Assembly: GCF_047948215.1 (NCBI RefSeq)
Contig: NC_134467.1
Span: forward strand, 33,376,520-33,440,519
Direction of reading: 5' to 3'
Source: Lycorma delicatula
Taxonomy: Eukaryota; Arthropoda; Insecta; Hemiptera; Fulgoridae
Length of the DNA: 64,000 nt
Positions 10,880 through 21,819 of the stretch are shown here, in pieces. Position numbers and translations under genes: made by a program. The first letter of the stretch is position 1, and the number at the start of each line of letters is the position of its first letter. Under the pieces are notes generated by a model. It had not been told where the DNA came from and did no database searches. It worked only from the letters and a program-made list of their open reading frames with translations.

Positions 10880-11008
10880 TGCGGGCATCGACTGCTATGA
10901 TTATTTAGCCCGAATGGAAATTTTCAGTGTATGAAAAATACCATGCCTGACCAGGATTCGAACCCAGGACATCCGGGTGAAAGGCGGAGACGCTACCACT
11001 TGCGTCAC
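10880..11008 (-). mobile_element. SINE2 copy c, 3'-degenerate
   Basis: Minus-strand head 'gacgcaagtggtagcgtctccg' and box B 'tgggttcgaatcctgg', followed by 'tcaggcatggtattttt'. The 3' tail is replaced or heavily diverged. This is the third SINE2 in one orientation within 700 bp. Confidence 0.75.
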
Positions 11009-11252
11009 ATTTTGATAATTTAAGTAAATAATATCAGTTTACTTGGGCATTTAATTGGTAGTACGTTATTCACATTAATTTTCTGAGAATTAAATTTTCT
11101 TCAAAGTTAACTACGAGTATTTGTTTATTGATAAATTAACAAACTTATTTAATTCCAAACTTAAAAAAAAGTATTTTCCGATTAAACTTTTTCGTATTTT
11201 ACCCCGTTTTTCTTAAAACCTAAGTAAGACAGAGGTCTGGAACTATTTTTAT

Positions 11253-11541
11253 TCCACCTTTTTCCTGTTTAGCCTCCGGTAATTACCGTTCAGATAATAC
11301 TTCAGAGGATGATATATATGAGTGTAAATGAAGTGTAGTCTTGTACAGTCTCACTTCGACCATTCCTTAGACATGTGGTTAATTGAAACCCAACCACCAA
11401 AGAACACCGGTATCCACAATCTAGTATTCAAATCCGTATAAAAATAACTGACTTTACTAGGACTTGAACGCTGGAACTCTCAACTTCCAAATCAGCTGAT
11501 TTGAGAAGACGCGTTTACCACTAGATCAACCAGGAGAGTTA
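11253..11541 (-). mobile_element. SINE1 copy d
   Basis: Full-length SINE1 on the minus strand, flanked by the 12-base target duplication AACTATTTTTAT at 11241-11252 and 11542-11553. Tail 'ttccacctttttcctgtttag' (complement of A-rich tail) at the left, tRNA-like head at the right. Confidence 0.92.
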
Positions 11542-11553
11542 AACTATTTTTAT

Positions 11554-12090
11554 ACAATTTTTGAAATCAAAAACCCAAGAAAGCACCAAATTTAGCTCTC
11601 GATTTGTACTACAAAAATTTTAGTACGGTTTAATTTTATGAATGGGGGAGAAAGCAGGGTTAAATGTTTCGCGAGGTGAAACTCGCTAAAAACACTTTTT
11701 CTGACTTATTTTTGTTATTTTTGGCTATAGAATCATTTCCCGAGAGATTGTTGTGCAATTTGGAATCACTCTGTATGTATATACAGAGTGTCCCACTAAG
11801 AAACAGAAGGATTTTCAGGACATGATTTACTGTTAAAATAATATAAAAAGTTCAATAAACATAGGTCTGGAAACGGTTTGTTTTCGAGTTATGGCTAGTG
11901 AAAAATTTCGCTCGGATTTCAACTCTTTTAATAAAAAAAGCCTTACTATAATTTTTTGGACCTAAATTAAGGACTAGAATTGGTGATTTTTATATAATTT
12001 GAAATGGGAAATAGGATAAAACCAATCCCAGAACTGTAACTCTAATAGTTTTTAAGATGTTTGACGTAAAACACAAAATTTGTTGTCGAA
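11554..12090. repeat. Two DNA-transposon ends meeting head to head
   Basis: The stretch contains 'aatcactctg' at about 11765-11774 and 'cagagtgtccc' at about 11785-11795, separated by about 10 bp of TA-rich DNA. Together they make the palindrome CACTCTGTATGTATATACAGAGTG. 'cagagtgtccc' is the same terminal motif as mariner copies 1 and 2. The flanking 200-300 bp on either side encode nothing and look like non-coding ends of different transposons. Confidence 0.5.
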
Positions 12091-12099
12091 AAACAAGTT

Positions 12100-12510
12100 T
12101 ATTTGGTGAGGGCATCTATTGATTTTATGAGGGGATCTACTAAAATAATTAAACCTAAGACGAAGCGTAGCAACGTCCTAAATCGTCCTTTTCCTAAATC
12201 GGAAAAGGGAAATAGGGAAAAATCGACAATTGTAAAAGGGAAGCGGGTAAAAAGGGAAGAAGGAGAAAATGGAAATAAGAAAAAAGGGGAAGACTGGGAA
12301 AAGGAAATGGAAAGGGAAAAGAGAAAAAGGAAGGAGGAAGAGTGAAAGGGAAGTGGGGAAGAGGAAGGGTGAAAGGGAAGTAAGGGAAAAAGCAACGGGA
12401 TAAGGAAAGCGAAACGGGAAGGGAGAGCGAAGCGAGCCATGACTTTCTGATCGTGACGGGAAGCGCAAGTAACCATAGAACACGGGCGAAGCCGCAATGG
12501 GAAAGCTAGA
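12100..12510. repeat. Purine-tract repeat and transposon tail
   Basis: An A/G-only region (about 12195-12440) built of variants of gggaaa/ggaaaa, followed by 'gcgaagcgagccatgac', 'acgggaagcgcaagtaacc' and 'gggcgaagccgcaatg'. That tail recurs at 43055-43120, so it is the end of a dispersed element. The ORFs over the tract on both strands are low-complexity artefacts. Confidence 0.6.
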
Positions 12511-13130
12511 TTTGGGATTGTAATAAATTTTTTGTTTATCATTTTTGGACTTTTATATCAACTGTTTTAATTCATTCATAAAATGGATCGGTCTAACAAA
12601 TATTGTTAAATTTTCTTATCTTCCTTTTTTTGTTTTCCTTTATTTAAGTTTTGGGCAACAATTCATTGTTTATCGTATATTTCTTCAGTATTTTATTTAC
12701 CGTTTTATCAGGATTTAATGAAAATCAAAATATAATATTGTTGATTAAATATTTTTTATTTATAAAAAAAAAAGTTTGCTATTAAAAAAGCATTACGAGT
12801 GAAGCTACATCTTTATTGTGGGCGAAGTTGCGACGAGGTACGCTAGTATTTTATTATAAATGTAAAATATAAAATTAAAATAATGTAATTAATAATTAAA
12901 GAGCCAACTTATAACGAACAATTCTGTTCGTTATAAATTCCTGATCTAAAATAAAGAAAAAAAATTTCGAAAATTTCTACATTCTTGATTTAACATTTAA
13001 TTTAAGGGGTGTTAAATTTAAAGGAAACTTTAGTTAAGAAAATTTGTTAAGCTTAAACCTGTATATAAATATTTTTAGAACATTTTTTTAAAATTATTCA
13101 TCTTTAAAAATATAATATTCTGTTTTAGAT
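12511..13130. other. AT-rich sequence with one GC-rich TE-like tail
   Basis: Mostly featureless. The block 'gggcgaagttgcgacgagg..acgctag' at about 12817-12848 resembles the GC-rich terminal motif of the preceding repeat. Otherwise no coding or RNA features seen. Confidence 0.45.
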
Positions 13131-13134
13131 AGTT

Positions 13135-13254
13135 TCAGAAGAAAGCTACGATTTGTAATGGTACCTTGATTCGATATCCGGGAAACTTCGACATATTTCG
13201 CGTTTCACATTCCACAGACACCAAAACTACCGTCATTTCAAACACATCAATCAG

Positions 13255-13340
<86 letters not shown>

Positions 13341-14075
13341 TACCCCATTAATATATATTAATATTATATACCCCAAAACTACCGTCATTTCAAACACATC
13401 AATCAGCTCATATATATAATAAGAAATATGTATATATATATATATATATATTATATATATTTCACTTTATTGTGGACACGATAAGTGTCGTAATTTTGCG
13501 CCAATCACTTTCAAACAAATTGTTCCTTAAAAGTATTTCGTCCCAAAATCTTGGTCGGTTGGTTAACGGCCAAAATCGGATCAAGGGGGTAGAAATGGGT
13601 TTTTTTTTCGAAAAAAACTCTTATTAAGTAAAATATCTAATTCGTTTAAAGTTCCTACTTGTTTCTGGATAAACTCCAAAACTAATGTAAGTAAAGGTTT
13701 TAGATATCACCAACCATTGGCCCAGGGAATTAAAAAAATGGAGTTTCGAAGAAAAAAAGAATCATACCTCGTTTAATAGGCACAGTATCGAATCGGTTTA
13801 AAGTGGTCATTAGTCCTCTAAAGATTACCTAAAATTTTTGTCTGTAACAATTTTTGATATGACTAACCCTTACGACAAGGGATGACCAGAATATTGATGG
13901 AATTGTAAGATGAGGCTTGTTGTATGTTAAACATGTGAAACTTTTTTCACATGCAACCATTGTCGTATTGAGTAAATTTGAAGTTTTTCTTAACTTTAAG
14001 GTGGAAATCTTTTTTATCCCCTATTTGCACCGGTAAAATGTACCTCCACCTTCCGGCGTACCGAAAGGTGGAGGT
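13135..14075 (+). repeat. Family C repeat, copy 1, with (TA)n inside
   Basis: About 940-bp non-coding repeat. Landmarks in order: 'gaaagctacgatttgtaatg', (TA)n at 13259-13334, 'ttgtggacacgata', 'gcgccaatcactttcaaa', 'taacggccaaaatcgga', 'aagtaaaggtttt', 'acagtatcgaatcggttta', 'ttttgatatgac', ending with a small inverted repeat around 'ccaccttccggcgtaccgaaaggtgg'. Also found at 27745, 50336 (minus) and 54120. Confidence 0.8.
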
Positions 14076-14550
14076 AAAATAAATTTTTATTTATATTTGG
14101 CTCTACGTTTTTAATTCTTAATACTAAAAAAAATGTTTTTTCTTTGTCACTTTAAGGGTAGTAAAAATTTAAATAGTTTTGGCCCCTGTGATGTACTCTG
14201 AACTCAAAATAAGAAGTAATTTTTTTTATTATTATCATAAATGTAATTCTTTATTTTTCAATATTTTCAAACAATTTATTTTTTGATGTTTTAAGGATTA
14301 CTTCTTTATAAAAAATTGTTTACTTAATTATTCCCATGTTGTAAGGGAACTCCAAAAATAAAAAAGTTATTTTAAGTTAGCAAATCTTGATTTTTAAATT
14401 CTTTTTTTCTTGTTCATTATAATCAATAAAAGCCCCATTGATACGCGAAACCCAAAAATTAACCAAATTCCAATTTTTTTATATTTAAACGTAAATTATG
14501 AAAATAAAAATAAGGCTTTTAATGACTGAAATGTATCAACACTATTTATA
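14076..14550. other. AT-rich sequence, nothing recognised
   Basis: No ORF of note and no repeat landmark; poly-A/T runs only. Confidence 0.5.
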
Positions 14551-14565
14551 CTTTTACAACAGACT

Positions 14566-14904
14566 CTCTCTCTCTCTTTCCTGTTTAGCTTCCAGTAGTA
14601 ACTACCGAGGATGAATGAGGATAGATAATACTTCAGAGGATGAATGAGGATGATATGTATGATTGTAAATGAAGTGTAGTCTTGTACAGTCTCAGGTCGA
14701 CTATTCCTGAGATGTGTGGTTAATTGAAAAACCCAACCCCACCAATGAACACCAGTATCCATGATCTAAATCCATGATAAAATAATCCATGATAAAATCC
14801 GTGTAAAAATATCTGGCTTTACTAGGACTTGAACGCTGGAACTCTTGGTTTTCAAATCAGCTGATTTGGGAAGACGCGTTCACCACTAGACCAACCCGGT
14901 GGGT
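14566..14904 (-). mobile_element. SINE1 copy e, with internal duplication
   Basis: Flanked by a perfect 15-base duplication CTTTTACAACAGACT (14551-14565 and 14905-14919). The 3' body contains 'gaggatgaatgaggat' twice (about 14606 and 14638), making this copy longer than its relatives. The tail is a (CT)n run, complement of a GA-rich tail. tRNA-like head at the right end. Confidence 0.93.
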
Positions 14905-15179
14905 CTTTTACAACAGACTGGCACACATAAAACAACAGTAGACGGACATTTTAAATATTTTTAAAAATGAAATGTAAGTAAATAAGCAAAGGTTATGCGT
15001 AAAAAAAAAATATATATATATTTTTAAATAAATTTATTTGATAATATTCATTTAATCAAAAGTTTTATAAATTTATTTATTTACGATTACAATTCCTTAA
15101 ATTATCAACATAATTTTTCTCAAAATCCATAATTTACCCCTTCGTCTTTTTGAGTACAGATATCGTACCAATTTTTTAA

Positions 15180-15370
15180 TTATACCATTTTTCTCATCTT
15201 AAATAGTCGTTTTAAATGATTTATCACACAAAGAATGTTACCATTTAAAATATTTGAGTTAGCCACCCCAAAAAAAGGGGTTGAAATTCTATTTCTCGTC
15301 AAAAGATAAAGTAGTTGACCGATATCTTATCCTGTAAGTTATAGTATTCTATCAGGAATGGTTTTAAAGT
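15180..15370 (-). repeat. Family E repeat, copy 2
   Basis: Inverted counterpart of 2985-3235, sharing 'ggtcaactactttatc' and 'gacgagaaatagaatttc' when read on the minus strand. Its position relative to family A and FB1 mirrors the first copy. Confidence 0.55.
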
Positions 15371-15383
15371 TGTTGAGGGATTC

Positions 15384-15404
15384 ACATGATTCTCTCTCTC
15401 TCTC

Positions 15405-15436
<32 letters not shown>
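15384..15436. repeat. (TC)n-(TA)n compound microsatellite
   Basis: A TC dinucleotide run at about 15389-15408 passes directly into TA dinucleotides to 15436. Confidence 0.9.
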
Positions 15437-15627
15437 AGCATATGTATAAAATTTTATAGCTCCAGAATCTCGAAAACTGCTAGACTAATTTGTGGAAATT
15501 TTGAAATTCAACAGAATTGAAAATTTGAGAGTAGCAGCTTAGCTAGTTATGATGCTACAAGTTGGTACATTGATGTTCCTTTACCTGCGGTTTTAACGTT
15601 AGCAATGTTGTAATTTCTATTCTTACT

Positions 15628-16260
15628 TCCTTGAACGAAGTAAAGGATGTACTGTGATCGCAGAAAAAAATCGGTTTCAGATTTCAATGGAAATATCCAT
15701 TTTGACCATCCATGAATCAATTTTGACAATTTTCGGCGTGACATCAGTACGTACATTTGTATAACTCAAAATCGATTAGCCGTAGAATGTTAAAATTTTA
15801 GATTTAGGACTGCTATAACATCTAGTTGTGCACCTCTTCTTTTGATTGCAATCGACTGGACCAAAAGTGTTCAAAAAAGCTAAAACTTAAAAAAAAATTG
15901 GATTTTGAACTTTTTCTTAATTGCAGTAATAAGCCCTCAGTGAGATCCTTTTAAGGATATATCGTAAGTAGTACTTATTTTTATTGGTACCAGAGTTATA
16001 GCCAAATGAAATTTTAATTAATGAAATATTTGGATTTTAGGGGAAGGCACATCGGTTCGAATCAGACCTCATTTCCTTTTTTTTTTTAATTTAGATATAC
16101 TGATTTATTAATAATTATTAATCTCTGATTATTAAACAAAAAATATTAAAAAACATCAGTAGTTAATTATGAAATAAATTTTATGTACTTTTCATTAAAA
16201 AAAAAAAAAAATGTTTATATGTTATTTAATAGCCGTACAAAGAAGTCAAGGAGTGTCCAA
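15628..16260 (+). repeat. Family A repeat, copy 5
   Basis: Plus-oriented; begins 'acttccttgaacgaagtaaagg', then 'gtgatcgcag', 'cggcgtgacatcagtacg', 'ggtaccagagttatagcc', box B-like 'catcggttcgaatcagac'. It continues directly into the link and FB1 copy 2, the mirror image of 749-2655. Confidence 0.8.
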
Positions 16261-16539
16261 ATTAGATTTTTTTCTCTACGATTGCGTCTTAGTATTGTTT
16301 TTTTTTTTTATTAATTTTTAGTAGTGACATCCTGAATGACCCGGTTTCGAATCCCGGTAAGACTTGATAATTTTCATACATCAAAAAAACAAAAAAAAAC
16401 TGCTATTCGTTTTTGATTTTACTTATCAAAATGAACATAAATTTTCTTATAAATAAATGGGAATTTTTTCATCTAGTTTTATTTTACCCGCAAATTTTTG
16501 TTTTTTGTTTAAATAAAAATTTATATTTCGTGATTCGAC
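16261..16539. repeat. AT-rich link with tRNA-like box B, inverted copy
   Basis: Reverse complement of the link at 1716-2015. Contains 'ggtttcgaatcccggtaag' on the plus strand near 16345-16365. No complete tRNA fold can be drawn from it. Confidence 0.55.
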
Positions 16540-17545
16540 AAAGGAATCATATCATATTAGTAGAGTCGATTTGTATTTTTATTTGAAAATCCTTACCTAC
16601 CGACTGATGTTTTTTCCATATGTTAGGGGTGATGAGGGAAGCTTAACTCCAGATTTATAACATGCCCCCTCCCATAGATTTTTGAAAAACTCAAAAAAGT
16701 TTGAAATGCGTTTTTCTCTGAATCTGTGCATTTTAGAGAAAAGTTTTTCAAGCAAAAAATATAGAGGAAATTCTCCTCTACAATTAATGTGTTTGAAGTG
16801 ATGCCGTATAATTTGAAATTGAAATACTAGGTGGCGTTGAATTTGTAAAAAACGTGTTTTTTCAATTTTTTCACCGGAAAAAATTGTTTTTCGTCTGTAT
16901 TGCATTTGGAAAAGTTGTTAATCTAAAAAAAACAGACAACTTTTATTCAAACAATTTTCTTGTACGACTTACCGTTTTGGAGCTGTAGCTTGTGAAAGTG
17001 TTGTGAATTGGGCACGTGTTCGAAACCGATCTAGTCGCTGAACAATGCCGATCTCCCCGGCTAGAGTAACAATAGGACTGCTGCGTTGCCATTGTACCGC
17101 TATAACTCTGTAATGCTAAGTCGTACAAGAAAATTGTTTGAATAAAAGTTGTCTGTTTTTTTGAGGTTATCAATTTTTTCAAATGCAATACAGACGAAAA
17201 ACAATTTTTTCCGGTGAAAAAACACGTTTTTTACAAATTCAGCGCCACCTAGTATTTCAATTTCAAATTATAATTTTAAAAACATTAATTGTAGAGGAGA
17301 ATGTCCTCTACATTTTTTGTTTGTTAAACATTTCTCTAAAATGCATAGATTCAGAGAAAAACGCATTACAAAAATTTTTTGAGTTTTTAAAAAATCTATG
17401 GGATGTTAAAAATCTGAAGTTAAGCTTCCCTCTTCACCCCTAACGCATGGACAAAAGATCAATCGATAGGTAAGGATTTTCAAATATAGCCTGATATTTT
17501 CAAATATATTTTGATAACAAATTGCCTGTACTATATTTTGTATTG
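16540..17545. mobile_element. Foldback element FB1, copy 2
   Basis: Inverted arms at about 16600-16900 and 17180-17480 with a central loop region, in reverse orientation to copy 1 and very similar to it by eye. Both copies keep the same arm-specific differences: one arm has 'acgcatggacaaaagatcaatcg', the other 'atggaaaaaacatcag' or its complement. So they derive from one ancestor, not from independent palindrome formation. No protein encoded. Confidence 0.8.
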
Positions 17546-17843
17546 ATAATTATACATCACCTTTTATAATGAATAAGCGGTTACGATGTAAACACAATCA
17601 AAACTCTTAAAATAAGGGAAAAAAAATTTGTAACCTTTTTTTTAACTCGAAAATCGTTTTTTTATCAAACTCTATTTTTACTTGGTAAAAATTTAAGCTG
17701 TGCATTATAAATAAATTGAATTTGATTTTTGAAAATCATACAAGAAAAATTTCATTACAGACAGGATTAAATTATAAATAATTGTTTTTTAAAAGTCAAA
17801 CCCACTACACTTACGACAATGTAATGTTAGCTATTAATAATAC
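17546..17843. other. AT-rich sequence, nothing recognised
   Basis: No repeat landmark, ORF or RNA gene seen. Confidence 0.5.
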
Positions 17844-17854
17844 GTACATAGATG

Positions 17855-18143
17855 CATAACCCACTGTTTTGTTCTAGTGGTGAATGCGTCTTCACAAATC
17901 AGCTGATTTCGAAGTTGAGAGTTCAAACGTTGAAATCCTAGTAATGGCAGTTACTTTTATATGGATTTGAATACTAGATCGTAGTAGATGCCGGTGTTCT
18001 TTGTTTGTTGGGGTTCAATTAACCACACATCTCAGAAATGGTTGACCTGAGACTGTACAAGACTAAACTTAACTTACACTCATACATATCATTCTCTAAA
18101 GTGTTACCTAAGGATGATTCCCGGAAACCTAACAGGATAAAAA
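17855..18143 (+). mobile_element. SINE1 copy f
   Basis: Diverged SINE1 with head 'gttctagtggtgaatgcg', box B-like 'gttcaaacgttgaaatcc' (decayed), body 'aaccacacatctcag' and end 'acctaacaggataaaaa'. Flanked by near-identical 'gtacatagatg' (about 17844) and 'gtacatagagg' (about 18144). Confidence 0.85.
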
Positions 18144-18154
18144 GTACATAGAGG

Positions 18155-19530
18155 AATTATGTATTTTGTGTTGGGAACAAATTTTTGTTCTGTTGAGATT
18201 ATTATTATTATTATTATTATATTAAAAGCAAATGTTACTGTTTGCTTTTGATTAATAGATATACCTCAATTATTAAAGGCACGTATAAAAAATCTGACAG
18301 TAAAATTATAATTCTTTTCTGGTATTAGTTATTCTTACAAGTGGAAAAATAATTATACATGAAAAAAGTTACCTAGAGTTTGTTTTTTTAGGGTGGGAAT
18401 AATTTATGATGATGTTTTACTGTAAAATTATCATTATATGTCACAATAAACTAAAAATAGTTTAAACAAATTAAAAAAATTTTTTTTTTTAATTTTCTGT
18501 GTTCCCCACCCCGAAATGTCCTTCCAAAAAATTTTTTTCATTTTTTTACGTTTACTATTTTAGATGAAACAAACTAAAAAAATATTCCACTACAACCAAC
18601 TAAATTTACATATGATTTTCCAAAATGGAGTTTTGAAAAATTAAAAAAATCGATATCTTTAAACCTTGATCGACTGTACCACCCCTAATATTGCTCCAAA
18701 ATATATATTTTTTTTTACATCACTTGCATTAGTTATATACCTAGGAAGACATTAGAAAAAAATCGGTTAAAATTATATATAATAAATAAAAAAATAGGTT
18801 TTTCAATTTTTGGAAAAAAGAAAGAAATTTGTGATAAAATCGTTTTAAAAAAGGTAATTTATGCAACCACGCATGTACTAAGCTTAATATAATGTGGGAT
18901 TATATTTATAACATTTTGAGAAAATAAACGTCAAAAAACTATTTACCCTCCTGAAGATATTGACTCCAAAATTTTACCAACATATAATCATAAGTCTTTA
19001 TACAAAATTTCATCGAAATCGGTTGATCAAAAGGTATTAAAGTTTAAACACGACAACATACGCAGGTACAACCCATCACCTTTTTTATTTTTGTGATCTT
19101 TGGGTCATGAAACATCAAGAGGTGCCCAAAAAACACCCATATTTTTTTTTTTTTTGACTGATTACCATAATTTCTTTCTTGCGGCATAGATCATAGAGCT
19201 ATGATGCCAGAAAAGGAAAAAATAAGATTTTGTATTAAAAATAGGATGTCAGGAAAAAAAATACGGTTTTTTTAAAAGTAATATTATATACATTTTTTTA
19301 CAACCTAAAGGTGTTTTTCAGAAAATTATTAATAAATAAGACTTGTTTATGTTTAATAATGTTAAAATATTTTGTATTACAATTACTAATTTACTAATAT
19401 TAATTAATCGGGTAATATTTAATCGATATATAATATCTTATTTCTTAAAAAAAAAACAAAAAAAAAAATGTGTTAAAATGTTAAAATAAATAAAATTGAT
19501 TTAAATGAATTTTTATACGAACTGATATAT
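18155..19530. other. Long AT-rich region without genes
   Basis: Contains an (ATT)n run at about 18199-18222 and many homopolymer A/T runs. The segment around 18600-19080 has phrases typical of decayed transposon ends ('tttcatcgaaatcggttgatca') but no protein remnant I can identify. Confidence 0.45.
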
Positions 19531-20296
19531 ACAAATTTAAGGCTATACTTTTTCGGATTTAAACAAAAAATAACCTTAGGAAAAATGGTAATTTTTCCTC
19601 GTTCTCCCCCTGACCACAATTTCTTTATTTTTAATTAATAATTTATATCTCAAGTTTGGATAGACGAACCACATTAATATTTGGTAAGCGTCTTGCTAAT
19701 AAAGTTTTAAAATTAGCAAAAATTTAGGAATTAAATACTTACGCAAATTACAAAATGGCGGCCATAATTATTTTTCAATTCGTTATATCTCCATAAATAT
19801 TAATTTTATTAAAATTGATGTTATTTGTTAAAATATTAAGCCTTTTATTTTGAACAAAATGAGATTTAATATTTTTAAATCGGTTACCATATTGTCGAGT
19901 TATGGGAAAAAATTGATGTTATAATTTTGTATCATAATTATTAAGTCTATTATTGTGAGAAAATTATTAATTACTTAATTTGATACTAATTTACAATACT
20001 AGAATTAACAATAAATAAAAACAATTAATATTTCATCGAATTGAACGTAAAGTGGAGGACAAGAAAACAGGTACAAAATTACATAAATTTTTTTCCATAA
20101 CTAGGCTATTTGTTAACTGATTTAAAAAAAATATAAAGTCATTTTATTTAAAATAAAGGGTTTAATATTTTAACAAATAACATAAATTTTGATAAAACTA
20201 TTATTTATGGGTATATATTGGAAAATATACTTGGCTGCCATTTTGTAATTTGGGAATATATTTAAGTCCTGCTTTCTTGATAATTTTAAAATTGTA

Positions 20297-21609
20297 CAGG
20301 GTCATTCACGGGAACCGGATGTTTTTAAAATAATCATAAAAAAATGAATATTTACTTTAAAATTAAAGTTTTATTGGTATTGAAACACTTGTTAAATCAA
20401 AGCAATTGTTTACTTACTCATGAACGAAAAATTATGTCCGGGAAGTGATGTCCATTTTGGGCAATACATTGTTGTAGCCTTTCACGGTAACTGGCCTCAA
20501 TTCTTTGCAGCATGTCTACATCAATCTGGGTGACGCGATGATGAATTGCGATCTTTAGTTCCTCCAATGCACGCGGTTTATCGCCGTACACACGATTTCA
20601 GAAACCCCCGCAGAAAAAATCACAACTACTCAAGTCGGGGGACCGAGGGGGCCAAGGAATATCGCCGAATCTGGAAACGATCCGTCCCGGAAACAAGTTA
20701 CGGAGAACAGCCATCGTTGCCCTCGCTGTGTGCGCTGTAGCTCCATCCTGCTGGAATAACACATTTTTAAAATCGATTCCCCGGTTTCGTAACTCAGGGA
20801 TGAAAAACGTATTCAACATCGCAATGTAACGATCAGCCGTTACAGTTACGGCAGCGTCATTTTCTTCAAAAAAATATGCTCCAATAACACCGACCTTTCC
20901 GATTGCACACCAGACACCTTTGGGCTATGAAGTGGTCTCTCGTGAAGCTGATGCGGGTTTCTTTCTGCCTGATACCGGCAATTCTGTTTGTTGACGAAGC
21001 CATTCAGATGAAAATGGGCTTCGTCACTCATTAACAATAACAAATTTTCATTTTCTTCGAAAATGGTAAGCATTTGTCGACAAAATTGTAATCGCTGCGT
21101 GAAATCTTGCTCGTTTAACTGCTGCACGACGGCTATCTTGTAAGGATGGAAATGCAGGTCTGTATGCAGAATTCGACTTACTTGTGCTCATTTGAAGCGC
21201 TACTGAATGCCTCTGAACAGAGCGGCGTGGGCTTCTGACAACGGCTTCCCTTACTCGTTCGATGTTCTCCGGAGTGCTAGCGGTTCGTCGGGGACCCGGT
21301 GGTTTTTTCTTCAATATTGAACCGCTTGTTCGAAGGTTGTTTACCCGTCGCAATATTGTGTTACGAGAAGGTACACTTGCATTACGATGGATATTAAACT
21401 GACGGCGGAAATCTCGCTGAACAGCAGTTACGGATTCGTCATTTCGCACAAAACTGTCATACGCGTACAGGCGTTGGTCTAGCGTCCACGCCTCCGCATG
21501 TAAATGCTAGGAACAAAGGAAACATCAGACACCAGCTACGTGCCCCTCCCACCACGAACTCCCGAGTACAACCCACTTCAAAAACATCCGGTTCCCGTGA
21601 ATGACCCTG
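20297..21609 (-). mobile_element. Tc1/mariner-superfamily transposon, copy 3 (second family)
   Basis: A 1313-bp element with perfect 30-base terminal inverted repeats beginning CAGGGTCATTCACGGG, flanked by TA (20295-20296 and 21610-21611). Inserted in the right arm of FB2, so younger than FB2. Its inverted repeats differ from those of copies 1/2 and 4, so it is a separate family. Confidence 0.93.
20427..21490 (-). pseudogene. Tc1/mariner-type transposase pseudogene (copy 3)
   Basis: Would encode the transposase for this element. The N-terminal DNA-binding part (VRNDESVTAVQRDFRRQFNI...) is open to 21048. A frameshift leads to MSDEAHFHLNGFVNKQN (first catalytic Asp present, about 21030). Another near 20900 shifts towards the QQDGATAHT motif (second Asp, about 20750), then WPPRSPDLSSCDFFCGG (third position Asp, about 20630). 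A TGA interrupts just after, but homology runs on to PDIIFRS and a stop near 20430. All three acidic residues survive despite two frameshifts and a stop, so this is the least decayed transposase in the window. No ATG is visible at the expected N-terminus. Confidence 0.88.
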
Positions 21610-21819
21610 TATTACCCAGACACGTACCAAACATTATTGTGTTTTCTCTACCTAAACTAGATATATAAAGTTTTATATAAAAGTAACAATATGGCGTACA
21701 GTGGGAGAACGAAGAAGAAATTGCCATTTTTCCTAAGGATATTTTTTGTTTAGTTTTACAAGTAGGATCCAAAAAAGTATAGGCCAGCCTACCATTTTTT
21801 AACACTCTGTATACTTACA

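Larger units (their letters stand above)
19540..21815. mobile_element. Foldback element FB2, split by a mariner insertion
   Basis: Arms at about 19540-19930 and about 20085-20294 plus 21612-21815 are inverted copies. Matching pairs: 'ctatactttttcggat' with 'atccaaaaaagtatag', 'aaaaatggtaatttttcc' with 'ggaaaaatggcaattt', and 'ttacaaaatggcggcca' with the complement of 'tggctgccattttgtaa'. Mariner copy 3 interrupts the right arm. No own protein. Outer right end 'aacactctgta' is a transposon-like terminus. Confidence 0.72.

Noticed and set aside
12099..12542. Long ORFs over the purine tracts (also 6523-6816 and 31261-31515)
   Set aside because: Low-complexity Lys/Glu/Arg or Phe/Ser/Pro runs arising from one-strand purine DNA; both strands are open for the same reason.
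13166..13351. ORFs rich in Ile-Tyr repeats (also at 7083-7120, 8451-8502, 27873-27935, 36476-36498)
   Set aside because: They are translations of (TA)n microsatellites, not genes.
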